NCBI GenBank assembly: GCA_049325575.1
Contig: JBMOLK010000147.1
Location: forward strand, 1 to 12,504
DNA length: 12,504 bases
Direction of reading: 5' to 3'
Source of the DNA: JBMOLK01 sp049325575
Lineage (GTDB): Bacteria > Bacillota > Clostridia > Acetivibrionales > Acetivibrionaceae
In this document: positions 5,820 through 12,504 of the stretch, piece after piece
How the letters are laid out: each line of letters starts with the position of its first letter
How positions within the stretch are numbered: position 1 is the first letter of the stretch
Translations under genes and position numbers: made by a program
Notes under the pieces: model-generated
What the model saw: the letters and a program-made list of their open reading frames with translations, nothing else
Told to the model about the DNA's origin: nothing
Databases searched by the model: none

Positions 5820-7493
5820 TTACTTATAAAAACAACTTCCGCCTATAAACTCCCTAATTATTGAGTTTGCAGGAATCTCTTTTGACTCTATCGGCAAAAA
5901 GTTTCTCAAAAACTCAATTAACCTTCTGGCTTCGGAATACTCCGGCTGTGAAGCATCCAGGTCTCTCAAAAGCGGTTCTGCCAATGTTTTAAGAACTCCC
6001 AGTTCAAATATGAGTGATGAGTTAAACATTATATCCGCCTCTTCCTGGAAGGGAAATATATTCTTTTCCTCCCCTCTTCTTACAGACGGCCATCTATTAA
6101 TTGTATTAGAAGCACTGCAGCCCCTGAATTGGAAATCCCTAACTATTCTCCTTATTACTCTAGTGTCGGTAGTGGGTATCCTATTGTGGTCATCTATATT
6201 CATTGAGGTAAGAGCACTGACATAAATCTTGAATTTGCTTTCCTTAGGAATTGATGATGTCAGCTTCTCATTTAAACCATGTATACCTTCAATGATAAGA
6301 AGCTGGTCATCGTCTATCTTAAGCTTCCTGCAAAAATTCTCTCTGCACCCGTTGGGAAAATTGAAAATTGGAACCTCAACTTCCTTTCCTGCCACCAGGT
6401 CAGCCAGATGCTGATTAAAAAGCTTGATATCAATAGCTTCCAGCGCCTCAAAATCATAATCTCCATTTTCATCCTTGGGAGTGTCATCCCTATTAACAAA
6501 GTAATCATCCAAAGATATGGTCACAGGTCTTAAACCGTTTACTCTAAGCTGTATTGCAAGCCTTTGAGCAAAAGTAGTCTTTCCCGATGAAGAAGGCCCT
6601 GCTATTAATACAACTTTTTTCTTAAATTTGTTAAAGGCTATCATATCTGCAATCTGCGCAATCTTCTTTTCATGCAAGGCTTCCGCAATCCTTATTAGCT
6701 CATTTATTCCGCCTTCCTTTATTATGTCGTTAAGTGCACCTACATTTGCAACCCCAAGTATACGTCCCCAGCTTTTATATTCTTTAAAAATGCTGAAGAG
6801 CTTCTTCTGTTCCTTAAATTTGGGTATAATATCAGGGTTTGTCTTGTCCGGAAACATGAGTATCAAACCCGGAGCATAATATTTTAAAGAAAACTTCTTA
6901 AGATATCCGGTGTCCGGAACCATATAACCATAAAAATAATCTTCAAAGTCGTCACAATCATATATGGTTACATAGGGCTTTTTCCTGTGTTCTATTGCAT
7001 GGAATCTGTCCATTCTTCCTATTTTTCTAAAAATCTCCTTTGCCTCATCAAGAGACATTATTTTCTTTATAAAAGGAATCCTTAGACTTACAAGTATTTT
7101 CATTCTATCATCTATCATCTTTACTTCTGCTTCTGTGAGCTCTGTATCTCCTTTTATCTCACAATAAATTCCCTTGCTGATAGAATGCGATATAACAACC
7201 TTTCTATCCGGAAAGAGGTCGTTAACAGCCTTGATTAAAATAAAACTAAGGCTCCTTCTATAAATTCTCATCCCGTCATCATGCGTCAAGTCAATAAATT
7301 CTATCCTGCAGCTGTCATATAAATGATAACTTAATTCTTTTATATCGTTGTTGACTTTTGCAGCAACAATTGTTGATTTATATTCCTTTTCGTACTCCCT
7401 GCTCAATTCAAGAAGAGAGATCCCCTCCAGTACTTCCTTCTCACTTTCATCAGAAAACATAACCTTAATTAAATTCAAATTGCTCTCTCTCAT
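5820..7493 (-). CDS. TGS/ThrRS-like domain fused to uridine kinase-type nucleoside kinase
   Basis: A 557-residue cytoplasmic protein. An N-terminal TGS-like domain (about 8-70) and a region resembling the second additional domain of threonyl-tRNA synthetase (about 76-230; RRSLSFILIKAVNDLFP, ISHSISKGIYCEI) precede a phosphoribulokinase/uridine kinase P-loop domain (about 290-500). The Walker A motif GPSSSGKT is at 299-306, DDYF at 329-332 and IEGIHGLN at 401-408. The kinase half predicts ATP-dependent phosphorylation of a nucleoside; the true substrate is not known to me. The HxxxH metal site of ThrRS editing is replaced by RRSLSF, so that part is unlikely to hydrolyse mischarged tRNA and may only bind ligand. 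ATG 7493 follows AAGGGG by about 9 nt. Monocistronic, divergent from prfC, and ends before the hairpin at 5709-5756. The architecture recurs as a conserved clostridial protein, so it is not a window-specific fusion. Confidence 0.9.
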   Translation of the reverse strand: MRESNLNLIKVMFSDESEKEVLEGISLLELSREYEKEYKSTIVAAKVNNDIKELSYHLYDSCRIEFIDLTHDDGMRIYRRSLSFILIKAVNDLFPDRKVVISHSISKGIYCEIKGDTELTEAEVKMIDDRMKILVSLRIPFIKKIMSLDEAKEIFRKIGRMDRFHAIEHRKKPYVTIYDCDDFEDYFYGYMVPDTGYLKKFSLKYYAPGLILMFPDKTNPDIIPKFKEQKKLFSIFKEYKSWGRILGVANVGALNDIIKEGGINELIRIAEALHEKKIAQIADMIAFNKFKKKVVLIAGPSSSGKTTFAQRLAIQLRVNGLRPVTISLDDYFVNRDDTPKDENGDYDFEALEAIDIKLFNQHLADLVAGKEVEVPIFNFPNGCRENFCRKLKIDDDQLLIIEGIHGLNEKLTSSIPKESKFKIYVSALTSMNIDDHNRIPTTDTRVIRRIVRDFQFRGCSASNTINRWPSVRRGEEKNIFPFQEEADIMFNSSLIFELGVLKTLAEPLLRDLDASQPEYSEARRLIEFLRNFLPIESKEIPANSIIREFIGGSCFYK

Positions 7494-7634
7494 AGTTTAC
7501 TAACCCCTTATGAACTTAGTCTCAAATAAATTACTCCGTGCCCTAATAGGATTATTCTATATATCACATAAAAATTCCTCTTTCGGTCTAAAAAATATTG
7601 AAGCCCAGGTATATTTAGTTATCCCTATTATGAA

Positions 7635-7664
7635 TTGACATGATATAGGGCTATAATATACAAT
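7635..7664 (+). promoter_or_regulatory. Promoter of prfC
   Basis: A perfect -35 TTGACA (7635-7640) is followed by TACAAT (7659-7664) at 18 bp, or by overlapping TATACA at 16 bp. Transcription would begin near 7671, giving a leader of about 40 nt before the ATG at 7712. A tempting TATAAT at 7652-7657 is only 11 bp from the -35. Confidence 0.65.
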
Positions 7665-7711
7665 GAAGTTTGTTTGAAGATTATAAAAAACTTAGTAAGA
7701 GGGTAAATGGA

Positions 7712-9316
7712 ATGAGTATAAAAGATACTATATTAAATGAAGTTGATAGAAGAAGAACCTTTGCAATAATATCCCACCCTGATGCAGGTAAAACAACACT
7801 TACAGAAAAGCTGCTTTTATACGGTGGTGCCATAAGACTTGCAGGATCGGTTAAGTCAAGAAAAGCAAATAAGTTTGCAGTTTCCGACTGGATGGAAATA
7901 GAAAAACAGAGGGGTATATCCGTTACCTCTAGTGTTATGCAGTTTGAATATAACAATTTCTGTATAAACATACTGGATACTCCCGGTCACCAGGACTTTA
8001 GTGAAGACACCTACAGGACGCTTATGGCTGCCGATAGTGCCGTGATGCTTATTGACGGTGCAAAAGGTGTCGAAGAACAAACTATAAAACTGTTCCATGT
8101 TTGTAAGATGAGGGGGATACCCATATTTACCTTTGTGAATAAAATGGATAGAGCCAGTAAAGATCCATTTGAACTCATGGAAGAAATCGAGCAGGTTCTA
8201 GGTATACGCTCATACCCAATGAACTGGCCAATAGGTACGGATGGGGACTTTAAGGGAGTTTATAACAGAAAGCTTTCCCAGATAGAACTATTTGAGGGGG
8301 GCAATCACGGTCAAAGTGCTGTTTCGTCAAATAAAGGAAGTGTTGACGATAAAATATTTACTGACCTTCTAGGCGAGCATTATCACAAAAAGCTATGTGA
8401 AGATATTGAACTTCTTGATATGGCAGGAGACGAGTTTGAGAAGAAGAAGGTAATGTACGGCGAGCTTACACCTATTTTCTTCGGAAGTGCCATGACTAAC
8501 TTTGGTGTTCAACCTTTTCTTGAAGAATTCCTGCAGCTTGCTCCAAAGCCATGTATAAAGAATTCTTCTATGGGAGAAGTTGATCCCCAGTCGGATAAAT
8601 TTACAGGCTTTGTATTTAAGATACAGGCCAATATGAATCCTGCCCACAGGGATAGAATAGCATTTATAAGGATATGTTCCGGGCGCTTTACCCGTGGAAT
8701 GTCGGTTTGCCATGTTCAGGCAGGTAAGGAAATAAGACTTTCACAGCCCCAGCAGTTTATGGCACAAGAGCGTACAATAGTTGAGGAAGCTTACGCCGGA
8801 GATATAATCGGTGTTTTTGATCCCGGTATCTTCCATATCGGTGATACTTTAAGCGAGGGTAATAATCAGCTTAAATTTGAAGGTATACCCATCTTTCCTG
8901 CAGAGCATTTTGCCAGGGTTACTGCAGCCGATACAATGAAACGCAAACAGTTTGTAAAGGGTATTACCCAGCTTTCTGAAGAAGGTGCCATACAGGTATT
9001 TAAACAGATTGATATAGGAATCGAAGCTTTGATTATAGGAACTGTAGGTGCACTTCAGTTTGAAGTTTTGGAATACAGGCTCAAAAATGAATATGGAGTA
9101 GACTTAAGAATCCAGCAGCTGCCTTACAGGCATGCACGATGGATAGCCGGTAATGATATTGATCCAAGAAAACTTACTCTTACAAGCTCAACTATGATTA
9201 CCGAAGATGAAGAAGGAAGGTATGTACTTTTGTTCGAAAATGACTGGTCCATACGTTGGGCAGAAGAGAAAAACAGTTCTCTAAAACTATATGATATAGC
9301 TAGAAAAGATCTATAA
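7712..9316 (+). CDS. prfC: Peptide chain release factor 3 (RF3)
   Basis: A 534-residue translational GTPase that removes RF1/RF2 from the ribosome after peptide release. Motifs numbered from the ATG at 7712: G1 HPDAGKTT at 22-29, G2 region RGISVTS at 67-73, G3 DTPGH at 89-93, G4 NKMD at 143-146. A beta-barrel domain II (about 300-385) and the RF3 C-terminal domain follow. The N-terminal stretch RRRTFAIISHPDAGKTT and SDWMEIEKQRGIS match E. coli RF3 closely and separate it from EF-G. Length fits the family (about 530). An upstream TTG at 7670 would add 14 residues, but it falls at or before the predicted transcription start. The ATG has AGAGGG about 8 nt upstream. Single gene with its own promoter and terminator. 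Confidence 0.95.
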   Translation: MSIKDTILNEVDRRRTFAIISHPDAGKTTLTEKLLLYGGAIRLAGSVKSRKANKFAVSDWMEIEKQRGISVTSSVMQFEYNNFCINILDTPGHQDFSEDTYRTLMAADSAVMLIDGAKGVEEQTIKLFHVCKMRGIPIFTFVNKMDRASKDPFELMEEIEQVLGIRSYPMNWPIGTDGDFKGVYNRKLSQIELFEGGNHGQSAVSSNKGSVDDKIFTDLLGEHYHKKLCEDIELLDMAGDEFEKKKVMYGELTPIFFGSAMTNFGVQPFLEEFLQLAPKPCIKNSSMGEVDPQSDKFTGFVFKIQANMNPAHRDRIAFIRICSGRFTRGMSVCHVQAGKEIRLSQPQQFMAQERTIVEEAYAGDIIGVFDPGIFHIGDTLSEGNNQLKFEGIPIFPAEHFARVTAADTMKRKQFVKGITQLSEEGAIQVFKQIDIGIEALIIGTVGALQFEVLEYRLKNEYGVDLRIQQLPYRHARWIAGNDIDPRKLTLTSSTMITEDEEGRYVLLFENDWSIRWAEEKNSSLKLYDIARKDL

Positions 9317-9328
9317 TTTACTTTTAAC

Positions 9329-9364
9329 AAAAGCTCTCTTTGCAAAAAACATAGAGAGCTTTTT
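9329..9364. terminator. Bidirectional terminator shared by prfC and the convergent gene
   Basis: AAAAGCTCTCT (9329-9339) pairs with AGAGAGCTTTT (9353-9363) around a 13-nt loop. T-runs lie on the 3' side for both strands. It sits between the prfC stop at 9316 and the convergent stop at 9379, serving both messages. Confidence 0.85.
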
Positions 9365-9378
9365 CACTTCCAAGAAAA

Positions 9379-10395
9379 TTACAAAAACCTTTCAAGACTT
9401 CTTCTGAATTCCTGAACAACGATAAGCTCTTCAACCGGTTGGACCCTTATACCCATCCTCTTTGCTATAGGATCTATAGACTGTGATACTTCCTTTCTCT
9501 GGACCACAATAGTTTCAGGCATAATTTTGTTCTTTGTAAGAAGCTGGATAAACCAATCCTGAAATTCTTTTATATATCCTGTAAAGTCTGAAGTCATAAA
9601 CATATCCAGCATGGCATCAGTCTCTCCGTCAGCAGCCAGAAACACCAAAGGATAGTAAGGCCTGTCGCCTTCCTTTACCAAAGCAGGTGCATGAAAGAAA
9701 TCTATCTCCCAAATACCGGCTTTTCTTACCTTGCTGTCCTTTAACCTCTTAACTGCCAATTCATCAATCTCAATATGCCCAAGCTCATCTTCCTCTTCAA
9801 ATTCAAGTTCTATATACTTGTCCTCCCAGATGACCTCTCCATCAACCCTACGAGGTACTCTCACAAGAATCTCTTCTTCATTCTCCCGCTCTACAATATC
9901 CTTATCTTCCTTACATCTTGTTACAACATCTATCACCTGCTCTAAAGCATACTTTAAGTAATTAACCTCTGTCTTTTCAAGGTACCATGGAAAAAAACCG
10001 GGTTTATACCTTCTAAACTGCGGCCACTGCTTCTTTCCTCTAAACTTAAGTCCCAACTTTTTAATAATTTCCAGATCCTTCTTATCAAGTACATCCCTGT
10101 CTTCAAAATTCAATGTTATACAGCTTTGTATAAATGCTATATCTTCATAAGGTACCGTCTGGTAAAGAGTGTCCATATACGATTTAAGACCCTCAACACC
10201 GGGATACACATTTAAACCAAACACCTCTCCCGCATTTCCCATAACGCAGCAATAACCTATCTCGCCCGTATCTATGCTCTGTACACCAAATATGTCTGTA
10301 TCATACATCCACTCCCAGCATTTAAGTTCCTTATATTTAATCGCAGCTTCATACAACTCCATCCAATCATCCAATGTTGCTTCTCTTTTTTTCAA
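9379..10395 (-). CDS. Uncharacterised protein, possibly DUF7309/DUF6930-type
   Basis: A 338-residue soluble protein with no signal peptide. The N-terminal half is rich in W, Y and charged residues (DDWMELYEAAIKYKELKCWEW, about 9-29; PQFRRYKPGFFPWYLEK near 150). A very acidic middle (ELEFEEEDELGHIEIDEL) leads to a C-terminal alpha/beta domain with PYYPLVFLAADGETDAMLD, ending in PETIVVQRKEVSQSIDPIAKRMGI. From memory this resembles clostridial proteins carrying the DUF7309 and DUF6930 labels; function is unknown. I choose TTG at 10395: AAAGGTGG lies 8 nt upstream, and the promoter at 10469-10498 starts transcription near 10462, inside the longer reading (up to 10590). The residues that longer reading would add look like translated AT-rich DNA. 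A start at ATG 10452 would have almost no leader and no ribosome binding site. Convergent with prfC, divergent from the RCC1 gene. Confidence 0.75.
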   Translation of the reverse strand: MKKREATLDDWMELYEAAIKYKELKCWEWMYDTDIFGVQSIDTGEIGYCCVMGNAGEVFGLNVYPGVEGLKSYMDTLYQTVPYEDIAFIQSCITLNFEDRDVLDKKDLEIIKKLGLKFRGKKQWPQFRRYKPGFFPWYLEKTEVNYLKYALEQVIDVVTRCKEDKDIVERENEEEILVRVPRRVDGEVIWEDKYIELEFEEEDELGHIEIDELAVKRLKDSKVRKAGIWEIDFFHAPALVKEGDRPYYPLVFLAADGETDAMLDMFMTSDFTGYIKEFQDWFIQLLTKNKIMPETIVVQRKEVSQSIDPIAKRMGIRVQPVEELIVVQEFRRSLERFL

Positions 10396-10468
10396 TTTTT
10401 CATCCACCTTTTGTATTTTTTGTCCATTGAAAATCAATAAAAAAATTGACATTAGTAATATATCACAT

Positions 10469-10498
10469 ATTATAGACATTATTAAACGGTTTGTACAA
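10469..10498 (-). promoter_or_regulatory. Promoter of the uncharacterised 338-aa protein
   Basis: On the minus strand, TTGTAC (10498-10493) and a perfect TATAAT (10474-10469) are 18 bp apart, predicting a start near 10462. The -35 lies within a perfect palindrome, TTTGTACAAA (10490-10499), which could be a regulator half-site or chance. Confidence 0.65.
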
Positions 10499-10676
10499 AA
10501 AATACGAAAAAAGTTGTAGCTAGTACCTAAAACCCATATTTGATATAGTCCTAAAATACCAAAATAAAAGGCTTTATTCCCGGTATCCACATTCTATGTC
10601 TTCTATCTCTCGAAATTATATATCAACGCGACATTAAAATAGGCTTATAAATAATTAATGGAGGTGTTTTGCAGTT

Positions 10677-12504
10677 ATGACCAGAAAGGTTTTTATTTTT
10701 CTAATCCTGCTAGTATTTACTGCTTCCGCAAACATGTTATCAACAAGCGGTGAGACATTTGCAGAAGATATGCTTTCCTTTTCATCATTAGAGCCAGCAC
10801 CTGTTAGCACATCAATTTCTGACTACAGCACCGTTTCAGGAGGAGGAACACACTCAGTGTTTTTAAAAAGTGACGGAACTGTCTGGTCTTGGGGTAACAA
10901 CTGGCGGGGTCAACTAGGTGACGGCACAGTAAAAAACAAGAATAAGCGGGTACAGGTTTCCGGTGTTAAAGGTATAAAAGCAATATCTGCAGGAGCAGAA
11001 CATACAGTAGCATTAAAGGATGACGGAACGGTATGGACCTGGGGAAACAACAATTCAGGCCAGCTTGGTGATTCATCCACACAAAACAGGTACTCCCCTG
11101 TACAGGGTCTTTATTTAACAGGTGCAAAAGGTATAGCAGCAGGTGGGTTACATTCTGTAGCCCTTAAAGAGGATGGAACTGTATGGGTCTGGGGGGATAA
11201 TTATTACGGTCAGTTGGGAACAGGTAACACCATGAATTCCATTATCCCGGTTATGATAGCTGACACCAACAATGTAAAGGATGTGGCCGCAGGATTCAGC
11301 CATACCATACTATTAAAAGACGATGGAACAGTTTGGGCTTGCGGCTATAATGACTATGGACAGCTGGGCGATGGTACAAACCTGCATTCAAGTACTCCTG
11401 TCCAGGTAAAAGGTCTTTCCGGGGTTAAGGCTATTGCAGCAGGAGGGTATCACTCCATGGCCCTTAAAGAAGACGGTACGGTTTGGGTATGGGGCAGCAG
11501 CGTAAACGGACAGGCAGGTGATGGCAGTACAGGCATAAGATTGATTCCTGCTCAAGTATCCGGTATATCTATTGTAAATGCTATAGCAGCAGGGGGCTAC
11601 CATTCAATGGCGCTTAAAGAAGACGGCACAGTTTGGGCATGGGGCAGCAATTCACACGGTCAGATAGGCGATGGTGTTTCAGGGTCCAAACTAATCCCTG
11701 TACAGGTTAAAGGCTTATCAAATGTCAAGGCTATATCAGGTGGTGACTATCATTCTGCTGTGCTGAAAAACGATAAAACTGTATGGACTTGGGGCTGGAA
11801 TTCTTATGGGCAGTTGGGTGACGGAACAAATACCAACAAGAATATTCCTGTTCAGACGGAAGAAACCTTAAACAATCCGCCATCCATAGGGTTTATTGGA
11901 GATAAAACAGTTGACGAAGGAAGTCTTTTGGAATTTGGCATAAACGCTATAGATCTCGATGGTGACAGTCTAACATACTCTGTACCTATACTTCCCTATG
12001 GAGCTGCTTTTGACCCGGTCTTAAGAATATTCAGCTGGATACCCGATTATACCCAGGCTGGTGTATATTTTGTGTCTTTCGAGGTAAAAGATGCACTTAC
12101 ATCTTCTATCTTAACTATTATGATTACCGTTAACAACGTTAATCAGCCTCCTAAAGCAAATGCCGGAGAAGAAATAACAGTTGAGGCAACCTCAAGTAAA
12201 GGTGCCCAGGTAATCCTTAATGGTTCTTACTCTTTTGACCCGGACGGTGATGACCTTGTGTATTTCTGGGAAGGTCCTTTCGGAATTATACAGGAAGCTG
12301 CACCTACAGTTACTGTACCATTAGGTGTAAACAGGATTATGCTTACTGTAAGTGACGGAGAGTTGACAAATACTTCTGAAGTAATAATCAAGGTAGTGGA
12401 TACAAAACCCCCGGAAGTCACAATAGAAGGTATAGCTGACGGCTTTGACTATACGGATAGTGTAATTCCACAAATTCTAATAAACGATTTTGAATCGGGT
12501 ATAA
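10677..12504 (+). CDS. Secreted RCC1-repeat beta-propeller with Ig/PKD-like modules (partial, runs off right edge)
   Basis: ATG at 10677 follows GGAGGT (10660-10665). 609 codons are open to the window edge. Signal peptide at residues 1-18 or 1-29 (TRK, hydrophobic VFIFLILLVF, candidate cleavage after A16-S17-A18 or after TFA at 29). Residues 59-398 are seven RCC1-type units (xxALKxDGTVWxWG...GQLGDG...PVQV), enough for one closed seven-bladed propeller. Then comes a putative Ig/cadherin-like module (about 399-488; DKTVDEGSLLEF, IDLDGDSLTYS, IFSWIPDYTQAGVY), a PKD-like module (about 490-575; ANAGE, SFDPDGDDLVYFW, LTVSDGE), and the start of another domain (PPEVTIEG, 579 on). This is a surface or secreted protein, probably binding protein or polysaccharide. 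No enzyme motif, dockerin, SLH or sortase signal is seen; an anchor may lie beyond the edge. Repeats 5 and 6 are nearly identical, suggesting recent duplication. I see no convincing promoter. Confidence 0.9.
   Translation, partial: MTRKVFIFLILLVFTASANMLSTSGETFAEDMLSFSSLEPAPVSTSISDYSTVSGGGTHSVFLKSDGTVWSWGNNWRGQLGDGTVKNKNKRVQVSGVKGIKAISAGAEHTVALKDDGTVWTWGNNNSGQLGDSSTQNRYSPVQGLYLTGAKGIAAGGLHSVALKEDGTVWVWGDNYYGQLGTGNTMNSIIPVMIADTNNVKDVAAGFSHTILLKDDGTVWACGYNDYGQLGDGTNLHSSTPVQVKGLSGVKAIAAGGYHSMALKEDGTVWVWGSSVNGQAGDGSTGIRLIPAQVSGISIVNAIAAGGYHSMALKEDGTVWAWGSNSHGQIGDGVSGSKLIPVQVKGLSNVKAISGGDYHSAVLKNDKTVWTWGWNSYGQLGDGTNTNKNIPVQTEETLNNPPSIGFIGDKTVDEGSLLEFGINAIDLDGDSLTYSVPILPYGAAFDPVLRIFSWIPDYTQAGVYFVSFEVKDALTSSILTIMITVNNVNQPPKANAGEEITVEATSSKGAQVILNGSYSFDPDGDDLVYFWEGPFGIIQEAAPTVTVPLGVNRIMLTVSDGELTNTSEVIIKVVDTKPPEVTIEGIADGFDYTDSVIPQILINDFESGI
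10851..11870 (+). repeat. Seven in-frame 150-bp RCC1 repeat units
   Basis: Units begin at the histidine codon of HSxxLKxDGTVW at 10851, 11001, 11151, 11301, 11451, 11601 and 11751. The first six are exactly 50 codons with no insertion or deletion; the seventh is 40 codons before the Ig-like region. Unit 4 has Cys for the second Trp (VWACG), and unit 7 has lost the Gly of DGT (NDKTVW). Units 5 and 6 share 17 consecutive residues from AIAAGGY to TVW. Confidence 0.9.

Noticed and set aside
7652..7657. Perfect TATAAT as the prfC -10
   Set aside because: It is only 11 bp from the TTGACA; TACAAT or TATACA a few bases downstream gives normal spacing.
8393..8713. 106-codon minus-strand reading inside prfC
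   Set aside because: It lies wholly antisense to conserved RF3 coding sequence and has no ribosome binding site or family signature.
11388..11603. Minus-strand readings within the RCC1 gene (also 12227-12421)
   Set aside because: They are antisense shadows of the repeat protein, which is a clear open frame with seven aligned units.
1..12504. CRISPR arrays, tRNA genes, insertion sequences, prophage
   Set aside because: No regularly spaced direct repeats outside the RCC1 gene, no cloverleaf-like segment noticed, and no transposase or integrase reading in any frame.

Overview
The window looks like chromosomal DNA of a low-GC, anaerobic, Gram-positive bacterium of the class Clostridia. My best guess is a Ruminiclostridium-type cellulolytic Clostridium. 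This rests on strong GGAGG ribosome binding sites, AT-rich intergenic DNA, a DUF1540 protein, a TGS/uridine-kinase fusion, a HAMP-less chemoreceptor with a possible sigma-D promoter, and the start of a DRTGG-domain gene of the kind that heads clostridial [FeFe]-hydrogenase operons. The taxonomic call is inference. No tRNA, rRNA, CRISPR array or insertion sequence was found.

Left end (1-2524, all minus strand). The first 17 codons of a DRTGG-domain gene run off the left edge. Its promoter (TTGTTA, 17 bp, TATAAT) is overlapped by an 18-bp near-perfect Rex-type redox operator. Next to it lies a two-component system. The NarL-type response regulator is intact except for an unclear start codon. 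Its partner, a 7TM-PAS-HisKA_3-HATPase histidine kinase, is a pseudogene with at least two in-frame stops, three frameshifts and one probable deletion.

Middle (2525-5820). A 500-bp intergenic region carries two adjacent perfect palindromes, one with the GTGA-N6-TCAC layout of Crp/Fnr-family operators. It leads to a 43-codon gene for a small hydrophobic, probably exported or membrane-inserted peptide, followed by a strong hairpin. Convergent to it is an intact six-TM methyl-accepting chemotaxis protein with a possible sigma-D promoter. Then come a candidate ~190-nt orphan RNA (extended -10 plus strong terminator) and a DUF1540 small four-cysteine protein.

Right half (5820-12504). An unusual TGS/ThrRS-like/uridine kinase fusion is divergent from prfC (peptide chain release factor 3). 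prfC converges on an uncharacterised 338-residue protein and shares a bidirectional terminator with it. Divergent from that, a secreted RCC1-type seven-bladed beta-propeller with Ig/PKD-like modules runs off the right edge.

The genes do not form one pathway. The window is a run of mostly monocistronic housekeeping, sensory and surface genes. The most notable features are the decayed sensor kinase beside a surviving regulator, the redox operator at the left end, the small peptide gene with its palindromes, and the possible orphan RNA.
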